Shown here piece after piece: positions 25,721 to 34,751 of a stretch of DNA of 64,000 nt (its first letter is position 1; the number at the start of each line of letters is the position of its first letter). The notes beneath the pieces are model-generated. The model did not search any database and was not told where the DNA came from. It was given only the letters and a program-made list of their open reading frames with translations. Position numbers and translations under genes: made by a program. This stretch comes from JAFGUF01 sp040883315 (GTDB lineage: Bacteria > Bacillota > Clostridia > Christensenellales > UMGS416). The stretch spans positions 62,001-126,000 of the forward strand of contig JBFLKU010000011.1 in NCBI GenBank assembly GCA_040883315.1, read 5' to 3'.

Positions 25721-26359
25721 CTATTCAATAACAGCAATTGCTCTGGTTATCGAAGCCTCCGCATCTATATTAAGCGGCATAGCATAAAACATAAAATGCT
25801 TTGTGTCCAAAAGCTTCTGCAGGTTGTTTAGGTTTTCAATTATCAGAACATCGTTACTTAATAAAATCTTGTGTACTTCAAAAGGATATCTGTCCGGTGA
25901 TGGAAGGTCCATTCCTACTATTTTTATTTGTTTTTTCACCAGATATTCTGCAAACTCCTTTGATAATACCGGAGCATTTTCGCTGTAATATTCAGACTTT
26001 TCAAAATAATCTCCATATCCTGTATACAAAAGAATTATTTCATTGCTTCGTATTCTGTCTTTATATTCTTCCTTCAGCTGAATAATCTTTTCACCGAACA
26101 CATCAATTACGCATGCTCTGCCCATAAAATGCGATAAATCATATTGATCTATCCTTTTTCCATCGTCTATCAAATGCCTAGGTGCATCAATGTGACTGCC
26201 CACATGCATACCCATGCTTACCTGAGTATTGCTATATTTATCCTTATTTATGAATCGGTTTTGCTCAACTACAGCCTTCTCGTCATATGGGTGAACAGGC
26301 ATATTATTATAAATCTTCTGTGACAAATCAATAATCTTTTTCAAAATCCAATTCCTCAT
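25721..26359 (-). CDS. Cyclase family protein (kynurenine formamidase-like)
   Basis: The 212-residue metal-dependent hydrolase belongs to the cyclase/kynurenine formamidase family. The metal-binding motif reads MHVGSHIDAPRH (H52, H56, D58, H62), and NEIILLYTGY and VGMDLPSPD are further landmarks. Family members open N-formylkynurenine or cyclic amides; the substrate here is unknown and no tryptophan degradation genes are nearby. The ATG at 26359 sits almost on its AAGGAAG. A TTG at 26344 with GAGGAA before it gives a start five residues later (LKKIIDLSQK) and is a real alternative. Confidence 0.9.
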   Translation of the reverse strand: MRNWILKKIIDLSQKIYNNMPVHPYDEKAVVEQNRFINKDKYSNTQVSMGMHVGSHIDAPRHLIDDGKRIDQYDLSHFMGRACVIDVFGEKIIQLKEEYKDRIRSNEIILLYTGYGDYFEKSEYYSENAPVLSKEFAEYLVKKQIKIVGMDLPSPDRYPFEVHKILLSNDVLIIENLNNLQKLLDTKHFMFYAMPLNIDAEASITRAIAVIE

Positions 26360-26432
26360 CTTCCTTTATATTTTTTTATAATAATATTTTACCTTAAATA
26401 TTCCTAACTATCAATTGCAATATTATTGCAAC

Positions 26433-26471
26433 AAAAAGCCCATCCGACAAAATAGTCGAACAGGCTTTTTT
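26433..26471 (-). terminator. Terminator of ppdK
   Basis: On the minus strand a long imperfect stem (AAAAAGCC ... CGAC with GTCG ... GGCTTTTT, loop TATTTT) ends in a T-run, 32 bases after the ppdK stop. Confidence 0.8.
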
Positions 26472-26502
26472 CTTCTTCTTGTTTACTTATTATCCGGCAA
26501 TA

Positions 26503-29130
26503 CTATTTCTTTGCCATTACAGCTGCATGTGCTGCTGCCAAGCGTGCGATAGGCACACGGAAAGGTGAGCAGCTAACGTAGTTTAGCCCGATATTGTGGC
26601 AGAAAATAACTGAATCAGGGTCTCCGCCGTGCTCGCCGCAGATACCTAATTTGATATCAGGACGTACTGATTTACCCTTTTCTGCTGCTATTTTCATCAA
26701 TTGACCCACACCTGTTTGGTCTACGTGTGCAAATGGATCAGATTCAAAGATTCCCTTTGCATAGTAGTCTTCCAAGAATCCACCTGCATCGTCACGAGAG
26801 AAACCAAATGTCATTTGTGTCAAGTCATTTGTACCAAATGAGAAGAACTCAGCTTCTTTTGCAATTGCATCTGCTGTAAGTGCTGCTCTTGGTATTTCTA
26901 TCATTGTTCCAACCATGTATTTCATGTCGCTGCCTGCTGCTTTGATGATTTCATCAGCAGTTTTTGTAACAACGCTCTTTACATATGCCAGCTCTTTTAC
27001 TTCGCCAACTAGTGGAATCATAATTTCAGGAACAACGCCCAGTCCCTTTTCTGCGTTCACTTCCAGCGCAGCCTCTATAACAGCTCTTGTTTGCATTTCT
27101 GCAATTTCAGGATATGTAACAGATAGACGGCATCCGCGGTGACCTAGCATTGGGTTGAATTCATGTAGTCCTTCAATTATATGCATCAGGTCATCAAGCT
27201 TTAGCTTCATTTCTTTTGCTAGTGCTTTGATGTCTTTTTCATCTTGTGGCAGGAATTCGTGTAGTGGTGGGTCTAGGAAACGAATAGTAACCGGACGACC
27301 TTCCATAGCTTCATATATTCCCTTGAAGTCAGCCTTTTGCATTGGAAGCAATTTATCAAGTGCTGCTCTTCTTTGTTCTTCTGTTGATGAAACAATCATT
27401 TCACGCATTGATGCGATTCTGTCTTCATCAAAGAACATGTGCTCTGTACGGCATAGACCGATACCTTCAGCTCCAAATGCCACTGCTTGTTCAGCGTCTC
27501 TTGGAGTGTCAGCATTTGTACGCACTTTCAATGTACGTATTTCATCAGCCCAACCCATTAGTGTAGCAAAGTCACCTGAAACTTCTGCTTCAACGGTGTC
27601 TATAGCTTGTGCATATATTTCACCAGTTGTACCATTCAATGAAATGAAGTCGCCTTCTTTTATTGTAGCACCACCCAGTGTGAATAGTTTCTTTTCCTCG
27701 TTTAGCTTGATGTCGCCGCATCCAGCTACGCAGCATACGCCCATGCCGCGAGCAACAACTGCTGCGTGTGATGTCATACCGCCGCGAGCTGTTAGGATAC
27801 CTTCTGATGCATACATACCTTCGATATCTTCTGGTGATGTTTCATGACGAACCAATACTACTTTTTCGCCTTTAGCTTTTGCTTTCACTGCATCTTCAGC
27901 TGTGAAGTATACTTTTCCGCATGCAGCACCTGGTGATGCTGGCAGACCTTTGCCTACAGATTTTGCTGCCTTCAAAGCCTTTGTATCAAATTGTGGGTGA
28001 AGCAATGAATCCAATTGAGAAGGACCAACCTTTAGGATTGCTTCTTCTTTTGAAAGCATGCCTTCAGCTACTAAATCAACAGCTATTTTCAGTGCTGATG
28101 CTGCTGTTCTTTTTCCGTTACGTGTTTGCAGCATATAAAGTTTGCCTTTTTCAATTGTAAACTCCATGTCCTGCATGTCGCGGTAGTGATTCTCCAGCTT
28201 AACGGCTATGTCCATAAATTGATCATATATTGCTGAGTTTTCTGTTTGCAGTGATGAAATTGGCTGTGGTGTACGTATGCCTGCAACCACGTCTTCACCT
28301 TGTGCATTCATCAAATATTCACCATAAATCAGTTTTTCGCCTGTACTTGGGTTACGTGTGAATGCAACACCTGTACCTGAATCATCACCCATGTTACCAA
28401 ATACCATAGCTTGAACGTTAACAGCAGTTCCCCATGATGAAGATATGTTGTTCATTCTTCTGTATATTATAGCTCTTGGATTGTCCCATGAATTAAATAC
28501 TGCTTCGATAGCCTTTAGCAGCTGATTTTTAGGATCTTGTGGAAATTCTTCGTTTAGTTGAGCTTTATAAAGTGCCTTGAATTTCTCTACCATGATCTTC
28601 ATATCTTCAGCGTTCAGATCTGTGTCTTGCTCTACGCCCTTTTCTTCTTTCATTTGGTCAATGATTTTTTCAAACTCTGGTTTTGGCAGACCCATAACAA
28701 CGTCTGAAAACATTTGAATGAAGCGACGATAGCTGTCATATGCAAATCTTTCGTTCTCTGTTAGCTTTGCCAATCCTTGAACAGATATATCATTCAGTCC
28801 AAGATTCAAAACTGTGTCCATCATACCAGGCATAGATACTCTTGCGCCTGAACGTACTGATACTAAGAAAGGATTTTCTAAATCGCCTAGCTTTTTGCCA
28901 ACGATTTTTTCAGCCTTTACCAATGCTTCTTCGATTTGTTGTAAAATGTCATCTGCAATCTTTTTGCCATCTTCATAGTAACGTGTACATGCATCTGTAC
29001 TTACTGTGAAACCTTGTGGAACGGGTAGACCCAGTGATGTCATTTCTGCTAAGTTTGCACCCTTGCCGCCAAGAGTGTCCTTCATGCTAGCGTCGCCTTC
29101 GCTAAACATATAAACATACTTTTTGCTCAT
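26503..29130 (-). CDS. ppdK: Pyruvate, phosphate dikinase
   Basis: PPDK interconverts pyruvate + ATP + Pi with phosphoenolpyruvate + AMP + PPi; in anaerobes it usually works in the glycolytic direction with PPi. The 875-residue length is typical. The N-terminal ATP-grasp begins GGKGANLAEM. The swivel domain carries the phospho-histidine in GGMTSHAAVVARGMG (about 453-467). The C-terminal TIM barrel has RTEHMFF, FLDPPLHEFLP and GICGEHGGDP with the catalytic cysteine. The start follows AGGAGGC. The promoter is at 29274-29302, giving a long leader with a possible upstream ORF. Confidence 0.98.
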   Translation of the reverse strand: MSKKYVYMFSEGDASMKDTLGGKGANLAEMTSLGLPVPQGFTVSTDACTRYYEDGKKIADDILQQIEEALVKAEKIVGKKLGDLENPFLVSVRSGARVSMPGMMDTVLNLGLNDISVQGLAKLTENERFAYDSYRRFIQMFSDVVMGLPKPEFEKIIDQMKEEKGVEQDTDLNAEDMKIMVEKFKALYKAQLNEEFPQDPKNQLLKAIEAVFNSWDNPRAIIYRRMNNISSSWGTAVNVQAMVFGNMGDDSGTGVAFTRNPSTGEKLIYGEYLMNAQGEDVVAGIRTPQPISSLQTENSAIYDQFMDIAVKLENHYRDMQDMEFTIEKGKLYMLQTRNGKRTAASALKIAVDLVAEGMLSKEEAILKVGPSQLDSLLHPQFDTKALKAAKSVGKGLPASPGAACGKVYFTAEDAVKAKAKGEKVVLVRHETSPEDIEGMYASEGILTARGGMTSHAAVVARGMGVCCVAGCGDIKLNEEKKLFTLGGATIKEGDFISLNGTTGEIYAQAIDTVEAEVSGDFATLMGWADEIRTLKVRTNADTPRDAEQAVAFGAEGIGLCRTEHMFFDEDRIASMREMIVSSTEEQRRAALDKLLPMQKADFKGIYEAMEGRPVTIRFLDPPLHEFLPQDEKDIKALAKEMKLKLDDLMHIIEGLHEFNPMLGHRGCRLSVTYPEIAEMQTRAVIEAALEVNAEKGLGVVPEIMIPLVGEVKELAYVKSVVTKTADEIIKAAGSDMKYMVGTMIEIPRAALTADAIAKEAEFFSFGTNDLTQMTFGFSRDDAGGFLEDYYAKGIFESDPFAHVDQTGVGQLMKIAAEKGKSVRPDIKLGICGEHGGDPDSVIFCHNIGLNYVSCSPFRVPIARLAAAHAAVMAKK

Positions 29131-29137
29131 TCTATTA

Positions 29138-29182
29138 TTATGCCTCCTGAAATATTAAATAGCTACAAAACTCCCTCTGCAT
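29138..29182 (-). CDS. Possible 14-codon upstream ORF in the ppdK leader
   Basis: ATG at 29182 is preceded by AGGAG with a 4-base gap and reads MQREFCSYLIFQEA before TAA at 29140-29138. Its last codons overlap the ppdK ribosome site, so ribosomes finishing it would sit next to the ppdK start. It may tune ppdK translation. No homology can be judged for so short a peptide. Confidence 0.4.
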   Translation of the reverse strand: MQREFCSYLIFQEA

Positions 29183-29273
29183 ATAACTCCTACAAAATAT
29201 GCATTATGTAATGTAACACTATTACAAATTAATTGATTTGCTGCCGTCAAAACGGTTACACAAGCCACTAAAC

Positions 29274-29302
29274 ATTATATAACATGAACCTTGTTAATTC
29301 AA
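29274..29302 (-). promoter_or_regulatory. Promoter of ppdK
   Basis: Minus strand: TTGAAT (29302-29297), a 17-base spacer, TATAAT (29279-29274). The predicted 5' leader is about 135 bases. Confidence 0.8.
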
Positions 29303-29406
29303 CTGTTATTTGCCGCTTATATCCATGTTTAGGCAAGTTTATACAATGTTCATAAAGCAAAATACAGCTTTGCATTTCAATATTATTACTTTATTTTCTT
29401 TATTTA

Positions 29407-30216
29407 TTATAATAAAGATATAGTTCCAATAGAAAGCCCGCAGTTTCCCTTTGTTTTTCTATGGGAAAAAAATTCATCGCTTCTACAGCACGAGCATAGG
29501 CCTGCATAGGCTATATTTTTGCTTTTAACTCCTGCATTTATAAGCTGAGATTTACATGCATTCACCAAATTAATATGCGATTTTTCATAATCATATGAAA
29601 CCGTATTGTCCTCTGGCTTAAATACTTTTTCAAATATATCTGCCACTTCTTCGCCCACCTCAAAGCAGCACTCCATTATAGTAGGAGATATTGCACAAAT
29701 CAAATCTGATGGATCTGTATTATATAGCTTTTTCATTTTATCGATTGTTTTTCCCACCACATTTAATACAGTGCTTCTCCATCCGCTGTGGGCTAGCCCA
29801 ATGGCTTCGTGCACAGGATCATAAAAGTATACTATAGTGCAGTCCGCCGAATGCTTTACTAAAGTCACCCCTTTTTTGTTTGTCACCAGTGCGTCTGCTT
29901 TCATGAGTTCTTTGGTTTTTTCATAGCTTATTCCAAAATTGTTTTCATCCACTTCATGCACGTCATTTTGGTGCACCTGATACGAAAAAGCAAATTTATC
30001 TTTGTCAATTGCCAGTGCATCTGCAAGCCGCATATAGTTTTCATGTACATTTTTTTCTTCGTCACCTCTGGTATACGACATATTCATCGATGCCAAGTGC
30101 CCTGTGCTCACCCCGCCATGCCTTGTAGTGAACGCTGTTATTACTTTACCAGAATTTAATAAAGGAATGGTGTAATATTCTACTCCATTCCTGCTTTGTT
30201 TTATAAAATCATTCAT
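29407..30216 (-). CDS. pgeF: PgeF/YfiH laccase-domain protein (purine nucleoside phosphorylase-like)
   Basis: The 269-residue member of the multicopper-oxidase-like (DUF152) family. Members have purine nucleoside phosphorylase and adenosine deaminase activity and, in enterobacteria, prevent misincorporation into peptidoglycan. The metal site is intact: KHSADCTIV (His and Cys), and GLAHSGWRST (His). The C-terminal CSCCRSDEFFSHRKTKGNCG is typical. It lies 17 bp after nrdR and is presumably co-transcribed with it; the two are often neighbours near cell-division genes in Firmicutes. Confidence 0.94.
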   Translation of the reverse strand: MNDFIKQSRNGVEYYTIPLLNSGKVITAFTTRHGGVSTGHLASMNMSYTRGDEEKNVHENYMRLADALAIDKDKFAFSYQVHQNDVHEVDENNFGISYEKTKELMKADALVTNKKGVTLVKHSADCTIVYFYDPVHEAIGLAHSGWRSTVLNVVGKTIDKMKKLYNTDPSDLICAISPTIMECCFEVGEEVADIFEKVFKPEDNTVSYDYEKSHINLVNACKSQLINAGVKSKNIAYAGLCSCCRSDEFFSHRKTKGNCGLSIGTISLL

Positions 30217-30233
30217 TGATTGTATTCCGTTCC

Positions 30234-30686
30234 CTATGAATTTTTCAGCTTATTAAGCTCCTCTTGGAAGGAACTTATGTCCTTGAACTGCCTATAAACA
30301 GATGCAAAACGAACATAGGCCACCTGATCCACCTTTTTCAGCTCGGTCATCACTCTTTCGCCTATCTCTTTGCTCGTTACCTCCGGATGGAGCGAATTGT
30401 ACACCCATTTTTCCACAGCAGTAACTATGTTATTTATATCTCCAGCACTTACCGGTCTCTTTTCGCATGCCTTAATTAAGCCTGGGCGAATTTTATCCGG
30501 GTCAAATGCCTCTCTTCTATTGTCGCTTTTTATCACCAATACAGTAGGCTGCTCTACTTTTTCATATGTAGTAAATCTTTTGCCGCATTCCACACATTCT
30601 CTTCTGCGTCTGATTGCGCTATTGTCCTCTGTAGGACGCGAATCAGTCACTTTGCTTTCTGTGCAGTTGCAATATACGCACTTCAT
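30234..30686 (-). CDS. nrdR: Transcriptional regulator NrdR
   Basis: NrdR represses ribonucleotide reductase genes according to the ATP/dATP balance. The 150-residue protein has the N-terminal zinc ribbon with C3, C6, C31 and C34 (MKCVYC and CVECGKRF), the DSRPTEDN and IRRRRECVECG signatures, and a C-terminal ATP-cone starting near VLVIKSDNRREAFD. The start has AGGAGG upstream. Its promoter is preceded by tandem 9-bp repeats that may be a control site. Confidence 0.97.
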   Translation of the reverse strand: MKCVYCNCTESKVTDSRPTEDNSAIRRRRECVECGKRFTTYEKVEQPTVLVIKSDNRREAFDPDKIRPGLIKACEKRPVSAGDINNIVTAVEKWVYNSLHPEVTSKEIGERVMTELKKVDQVAYVRFASVYRQFKDISSFQEELNKLKNS

Positions 30687-30713
30687 CTTTGAGCCTCCTG
30701 TTTAATATTTATC

Positions 30714-30742
30714 AATATAACATAAATACATTATAATATCAA
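30714..30742 (-). promoter_or_regulatory. Promoter of nrdR
   Basis: Minus strand: TTGATA (30742-30737), a 17-base spacer, TATATT (30719-30714). Confidence 0.7.
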
Positions 30743-30745
30743 TGA

Positions 30746-30801
30746 TTATTAACAAAGTTATTAACAGGTTGATTGATATTGTTGATAAAACCAGTGGATA
30801 A
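30746..30801. repeat. Repeated 9-mers upstream of nrdR, DnaA-box-like
   Basis: TTATTAACA occurs at 30746-30754 and 30758-30766 (12-bp period) directly upstream of the nrdR -35. On the other strand TTATCAACA (30780-30788) and TTATCCACT (30793-30801) each differ from the DnaA box TTATCCACA at one position. A third TTATTAACA lies at 30810-30818 inside the end of aroQ. They may be operators for NrdR-independent or DnaA control; the AT-rich context makes chance matches possible. Confidence 0.4.
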
Positions 30802-30802
30802 G

Positions 30803-31234
30803 TTATGATTTATTAACAATCGCACGCAATCCGAGTTCATAACTCAAAAACCCAAAGCCGGATATTATGCCTTTTCCGGCACATGCTGTCACAGATTTTG
30901 CACGAAATTCTTCTCGTGCATGTATGTTGGATAAATGCACCTCCACATACGGCAGCGATTGGCTCTTGATAGCATCATGCAGCGCATAGCTATAGTGAGT
31001 GTATGCACCTAGATTTGCAACTATTCCGTCATAGTTATCATCCACAGCATCCTGAATCAACCCTATCAGTCTGCCTTCAGAATTAGACTGGCAAACATCT
31101 ACCTCTATTTTCAAATCTTCAGCACATTTTTTTATATATTCTACTAGGTCATCATATGTTTTTTCGCCGTATATATCCGGCTCTCTCTTGCCCAATAAAT
31201 TAATATTAGGTCCATTAAGCACTAATATTTTCAT
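30803..31234 (-). CDS. aroQ: 3-dehydroquinate dehydratase, type II
   Basis: AroQ removes water from 3-dehydroquinate (third shikimate step). The 143-residue protein is the small dodecameric type II enzyme. MKILVLNGPNINLLGKREP gives the signature with the active-site region; NLGAYTHYSYALHDAI and VEVHLSNIHAREEFR complete the pocket. The catalytic tyrosine and histidine are present (the PDIYG tyrosine, and HLSN). It is the last gene of the aromatic operon, starting four bases inside the end of aroK. Confidence 0.97.
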   Translation of the reverse strand: MKILVLNGPNINLLGKREPDIYGEKTYDDLVEYIKKCAEDLKIEVDVCQSNSEGRLIGLIQDAVDDNYDGIVANLGAYTHYSYALHDAIKSQSLPYVEVHLSNIHAREEFRAKSVTACAGKGIISGFGFLSYELGLRAIVNKS

Positions 31235-31734
31235 TTTCCAATCTCCTCATATTTCTTTATTATTTCATCACATACTTTGTAAATAGACCCGTTGTTATCC
31301 ACTATAAAATCAGCATATTTTTCATAAAGGCTTACCCTTTGTAAATATAGCCTCTCCAATGCACTTTCATCTTTTAGCAGCGGTCTGGTATCCGCTTCTT
31401 TTTCCAATGATTTTTTTATCCTGTTTATGTCTCTCCGTATAAAAACAACCACGGAGTTTTGCTTTAAATACTCCATGTTCTCAGCCACAGTCACCACTCC
31501 GCCACCAGTGGATATCACAGCACTGTGATATCCAGCTACCTGCTTCACAGCCATAGTCTCCACATATCGAAAGCTCTTTTCTCCGCTTTCAAAAAGCTCT
31601 TCTATAGTCATTCCAAAGCTTTCCACCACTTCATCTGTATCCAAAAAGTCATATCCCAGCTTTCTTGCCAGCATTTCGCCGATTGTTGTTTTTCCGCAGC
31701 CAGACATTCCAATCAGTACTATATTTTTACTCAT
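31231..31734 (-). CDS. aroK: Shikimate kinase
   Basis: AroK phosphorylates shikimate at O3 with ATP. The 167-residue protein has the P-loop GMSGCGKTT (about 8-16), the shikimate-binding DTDE motif near 33, and STGGGVV (about 76). RPLL in the lid region closes over ATP. The start overlaps the end of aroE by eight bases, and the end overlaps aroQ by four, so translation is coupled throughout this part of the operon. Confidence 0.97.
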   Translation of the reverse strand: MSKNIVLIGMSGCGKTTIGEMLARKLGYDFLDTDEVVESFGMTIEELFESGEKSFRYVETMAVKQVAGYHSAVISTGGGVVTVAENMEYLKQNSVVVFIRRDINRIKKSLEKEADTRPLLKDESALERLYLQRVSLYEKYADFIVDNNGSIYKVCDEIIKKYEEIGK

Positions 31735-32518
31735 CTAGTTCACCTATTATATCTTCATATACTTTATTCGTTATATCATCTTCTATTTTTATATCGTTAA
31801 ATATCTCTTGTGCTTTCACAGCCTGTGCTGCCAGCATATACATCCCATTTACATATATTTTCCCCAAATCCTTTGCATAGGACAGCAGCTTTGTTAATGC
31901 AGGATTATATATAGCGTCTATAACTGCCTCAGCTTTGCCCATATTTTCTTTTTTAATGGGAGATTTGTCTACATTGGGATACATGCCCACGGGTGTAGTA
32001 TTTACTATAATGTCATAATCATGGTCTTCATCCAGTGCATCATAGGATTTTTGCTCTCCTGCTGGCATGCGGCTGAATAAGTGAATATTTTTCGCATTCA
32101 GTTTTTCGAAAACATATACTATGGCTTTGGATGCACCGCCTGTTCCCAAAACTGCAATGTTTTTATTCTCGGCATCTATTTTATTAACTAGCAATGTTTT
32201 CTCAAACCCCAAGCAATCAGTATTATATCCCGTTAGCTTGCCATCTGACATACAGATAGTATTTACAGCCTGAATGTTTTTTGCTTCTTCGGATATAGCA
32301 TCTAAATATTTCATTACTTCCAGTTTATACGGTATGGTGACACTCATCCCCTTTATCTCTCCGCTTCGGATTTTTTCCATCAGCTGCGGCACATCTTCTT
32401 TTTTAGTTGGTAAAAGAAAGTATTCTCCCTTAATATCCGTATACTCAAATATTTTATTATGTATTTTTGGCGAAAACGAATGTCCCAGCTTTTCACCCAA
32501 TAGTCCATATGTATCCAT
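31727..32518 (-). CDS. aroE: Shikimate dehydrogenase
   Basis: AroE reduces 3-dehydroshikimate with NADPH. The 263-residue protein starts MDTYGLLGEKLGHSFSP, with the substrate-binding serines in GHSFSP. The catalytic lysine lies in VTIPYKLEVM, TVNTICM-type residues appear as AVNTICMSDG, and the NADP site as VLGTGGASKAIV. ATG 32518 is chosen: AGGAG lies nine bases upstream and the start falls one base after the pheA stop. The frame extends to 32554 but inside pheA. Confidence 0.96.
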   Translation of the reverse strand: MDTYGLLGEKLGHSFSPKIHNKIFEYTDIKGEYFLLPTKKEDVPQLMEKIRSGEIKGMSVTIPYKLEVMKYLDAISEEAKNIQAVNTICMSDGKLTGYNTDCLGFEKTLLVNKIDAENKNIAVLGTGGASKAIVYVFEKLNAKNIHLFSRMPAGEQKSYDALDEDHDYDIIVNTTPVGMYPNVDKSPIKKENMGKAEAVIDAIYNPALTKLLSYAKDLGKIYVNGMYMLAAQAVKAQEIFNDIKIEDDITNKVYEDIIGELDE

Positions 32519-32519
32519 G

Positions 32520-33650
32520 TCAAACTGCTCCTTCATATGCTCTGTAGCAGCCAAGCACTTTGAAATCCAGGCATTTTGCTGATGCCATTTCTATTGCCTG
32601 CTTCACGTTTTCATCATTCAGGTTGCCGCTGAAGTCCAGATGAAAGCTGTATTCCCACGGATTGTTTGCAATGGGGCGAGAAACTATTTTCAGCAAGTTT
32701 ACGCTGTTTTCTGCTAATATTTTTATCAGCTCATGCAATGACCCTGCTGTATGGTTTACTGTGGCTACCACGCTTATTTTGTTTGCACCCATCAACATAT
32801 ATTTTTCCTTTGCAATCACCACAAATTTTGTGTAGTTATGCTTATTTGTGTGTATGTTCTCCTCCAGCACATCCAAATTGTAGATTTCTGCACACGTCAG
32901 CGAGGCAATGGCACCGCACTCGATGTTGTTTTCGTCCGCTGCCATCTTTGCTCCATGTGCCGTGGAGTGCACTATATGTCCGAATATTCCTTTTTTCGAG
33001 AGATATTCATCGCATTGCTTTATTCCCTGATGATGTGAATACACTTTTTTAATGTCTTCTGTTTTCGCTCCTCTTACACCCAGAAGATTGTGCCTTACCT
33101 TTAATATATACTCGTCCAATATCCACACATTTTTTTGTGCCAGTGTGTCTATCGCTGCATCTACGCTGCCTGTTGATGTATTCTCTACTGGCAAAATCGC
33201 ATATACTACTTGGCCTTTTGTAACTGCATCCACCACTTCTTCAAAGCTATTATATGAAATATATGATGCCTCTTTGAAATATTCTTTTGCAGCCTGATAG
33301 CTGAAAGAGCCTTCAATACCCAGATATCCAACCTTTGGATTTTTTATCAGCTGTGTAGCGTAGCTCTCCATTTTTTCATTGTGTTCTCGTATTAATGTGT
33401 TTTGATATCTTCTGCTTATTCCCATAATTGTGGAATAAAGAGACGGCACGTAGGATTTTATCAGCGGATTTTCCACTTTATCCGCAGCATTGTCTATCAC
33501 CTTTTTTTCTCTTTTTGCATCCAGCACTTCCATATCATTCGCAATTTTATATTTGGTGACTTCATCGACTATTTTCATTCTTTTTTGAAAGGCTTTAATT
33601 ATCTTTGTATCAACCTTGTCAATCTGCTTACGAATCTTATTTAAATCCAC
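32520..33650 (-). CDS. pheA: Bifunctional chorismate mutase/prephenate dehydratase
   Basis: This fusion converts chorismate to prephenate and then phenylpyruvate, the phenylalanine precursor. Residues 1-85 are an AroQ-type chorismate mutase (DLNKIRKQIDKVDTKIIKAF and later AKREKKV). The dehydratase begins with VGYLGIEGSFSYQAA (about 106) and has TSTGSVDAAIDTL. A C-terminal ACT domain (about 290-370) would bind phenylalanine for feedback inhibition. The fusion is as in E. coli PheA, less common in Firmicutes than separate enzymes but known in Clostridia. No tyrA is in the operon, so tyrosine synthesis must branch elsewhere. Confidence 0.95.
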   Translation of the reverse strand: MDLNKIRKQIDKVDTKIIKAFQKRMKIVDEVTKYKIANDMEVLDAKREKKVIDNAADKVENPLIKSYVPSLYSTIMGISRRYQNTLIREHNEKMESYATQLIKNPKVGYLGIEGSFSYQAAKEYFKEASYISYNSFEEVVDAVTKGQVVYAILPVENTSTGSVDAAIDTLAQKNVWILDEYILKVRHNLLGVRGAKTEDIKKVYSHHQGIKQCDEYLSKKGIFGHIVHSTAHGAKMAADENNIECGAIASLTCAEIYNLDVLEENIHTNKHNYTKFVVIAKEKYMLMGANKISVVATVNHTAGSLHELIKILAENSVNLLKIVSRPIANNPWEYSFHLDFSGNLNDENVKQAIEMASAKCLDFKVLGCYRAYEGAV

Positions 33651-33668
33651 AATATATCTCCTACAATA

Positions 33669-34751
33669 TCAAATTTCTAATTGGCTTAAATATGTGTCTA
33701 GAATAGCTAATGCTACAGCAGCCTTAGCCACCGGAATGGCTCGCGGCACTATGCATGGGTCGTGGCGACCTTTTATCTCTAGCTCGACTTTCTCCATTTT
33801 TTCTATATCAATAGTATTTTGCTTTAAAGAAATTGATGGCGTTGGCTTAATGGCACACCGCACAACCAATGGCATACCGCTGGATATTCCACCCAGTATC
33901 CCGCCATTTTTATTCGTCTTTGTCACCACTTTGCCATCAAAAATCTCGAATTCATCATTTGCCTGGCTTCCGTTCTGCTTGGCAATATCAAACCCTTCAC
34001 CGAATTCCACACCTTTTACAGCGGGTATTGCAAATAGTATAGATGCTATATTACTTTCTAAATTGTCAAATATAGGCGAGCCTATTCCTGCAGGCATATT
34101 GTTCACTACCACTTCCAAAACACCTCCGACAGAGTCTTTTTCTGCACGGCATTTTAGTATATAGTCTATCATTTTTTCTTTTGCATCATTTGAAACTGTG
34201 GGAAAACTCTTATCTGAAATGTGCTCATCCAAAAAGCTTTTGCAATAGTCTATTTCATCATCTTTTATTTGTCCTATGGAATATATTCTCGCATTTATTG
34301 ATATGCCCTTTTTCTCCAATATCTGCATAGCCACAGCTCCTGCAAACACCAGCGGTGCTGTCAGCCTGCCTGAAAAATGACCGCCACCGGGAATAATATT
34401 ATACCCCTTATATCGTATGTTCCCTGTATAATCCGCATGCGATGGTCTGACAATATTTTTTGTTTTCTCGTAATCCGTGCTTTTTTTATTATATGAATGA
34501 ATAAGTCCCGTCAATGGTGTGCCTGCTGTATACCCATCATTAAGACCGGATATTATGTCTACCCTGTCTATCTCTTTTCTTGGTGTGGACCAAGGCGTTC
34601 TGCCCGGTGCACGCTCCTGCATCAGTGCATCTATTTTGTCCATATCCAAAAAAACTCCGCTTGGAAGCCCATCTATTGTGGCACCTATTGCTTTGCCATG
34701 TGATTCACCAAAAATACTGATCCTTATGTTTCTTCCCCACATGCTGCTCAT
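33669..34751 (-). CDS. aroC: Chorismate synthase
   Basis: AroC makes chorismate from EPSP using reduced FMN. The 360-residue protein begins MSSMWGRNIRISIFGESHG, with the family's GESHG motif. Further signatures are GRTPWSTPRKE, RPSHADYTGNIRY, GGGHFSGRLTAP and the C-terminal GRHDPCIVPRAIPVAKAA. ATG 34751 is chosen because AGGAGG precedes it by six bases and it overlaps the aroA stop as ATGA; the frame upstream to 34784 is inside aroA. Confidence 0.97.
   Translation of the reverse strand: MSSMWGRNIRISIFGESHGKAIGATIDGLPSGVFLDMDKIDALMQERAPGRTPWSTPRKEIDRVDIISGLNDGYTAGTPLTGLIHSYNKKSTDYEKTKNIVRPSHADYTGNIRYKGYNIIPGGGHFSGRLTAPLVFAGAVAMQILEKKGISINARIYSIGQIKDDEIDYCKSFLDEHISDKSFPTVSNDAKEKMIDYILKCRAEKDSVGGVLEVVVNNMPAGIGSPIFDNLESNIASILFAIPAVKGVEFGEGFDIAKQNGSQANDEFEIFDGKVVTKTNKNGGILGGISSGMPLVVRCAIKPTPSISLKQNTIDIEKMEKVELEIKGRHDPCIVPRAIPVAKAAVALAILDTYLSQLEI

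Noticed and set aside
27155..27847. 230-codon open frame antisense to ppdK
   Set aside because: It has a Ser-rich composition typical of a shadow frame and no ribosome binding site; ppdK on the other strand is certain.
30746..30818. Possible replication origin from DnaA-like boxes
   Set aside because: No dnaA, dnaN or gyrB genes nearby and the boxes are imperfect and between nrdR and aroQ; a local regulatory role is more likely.
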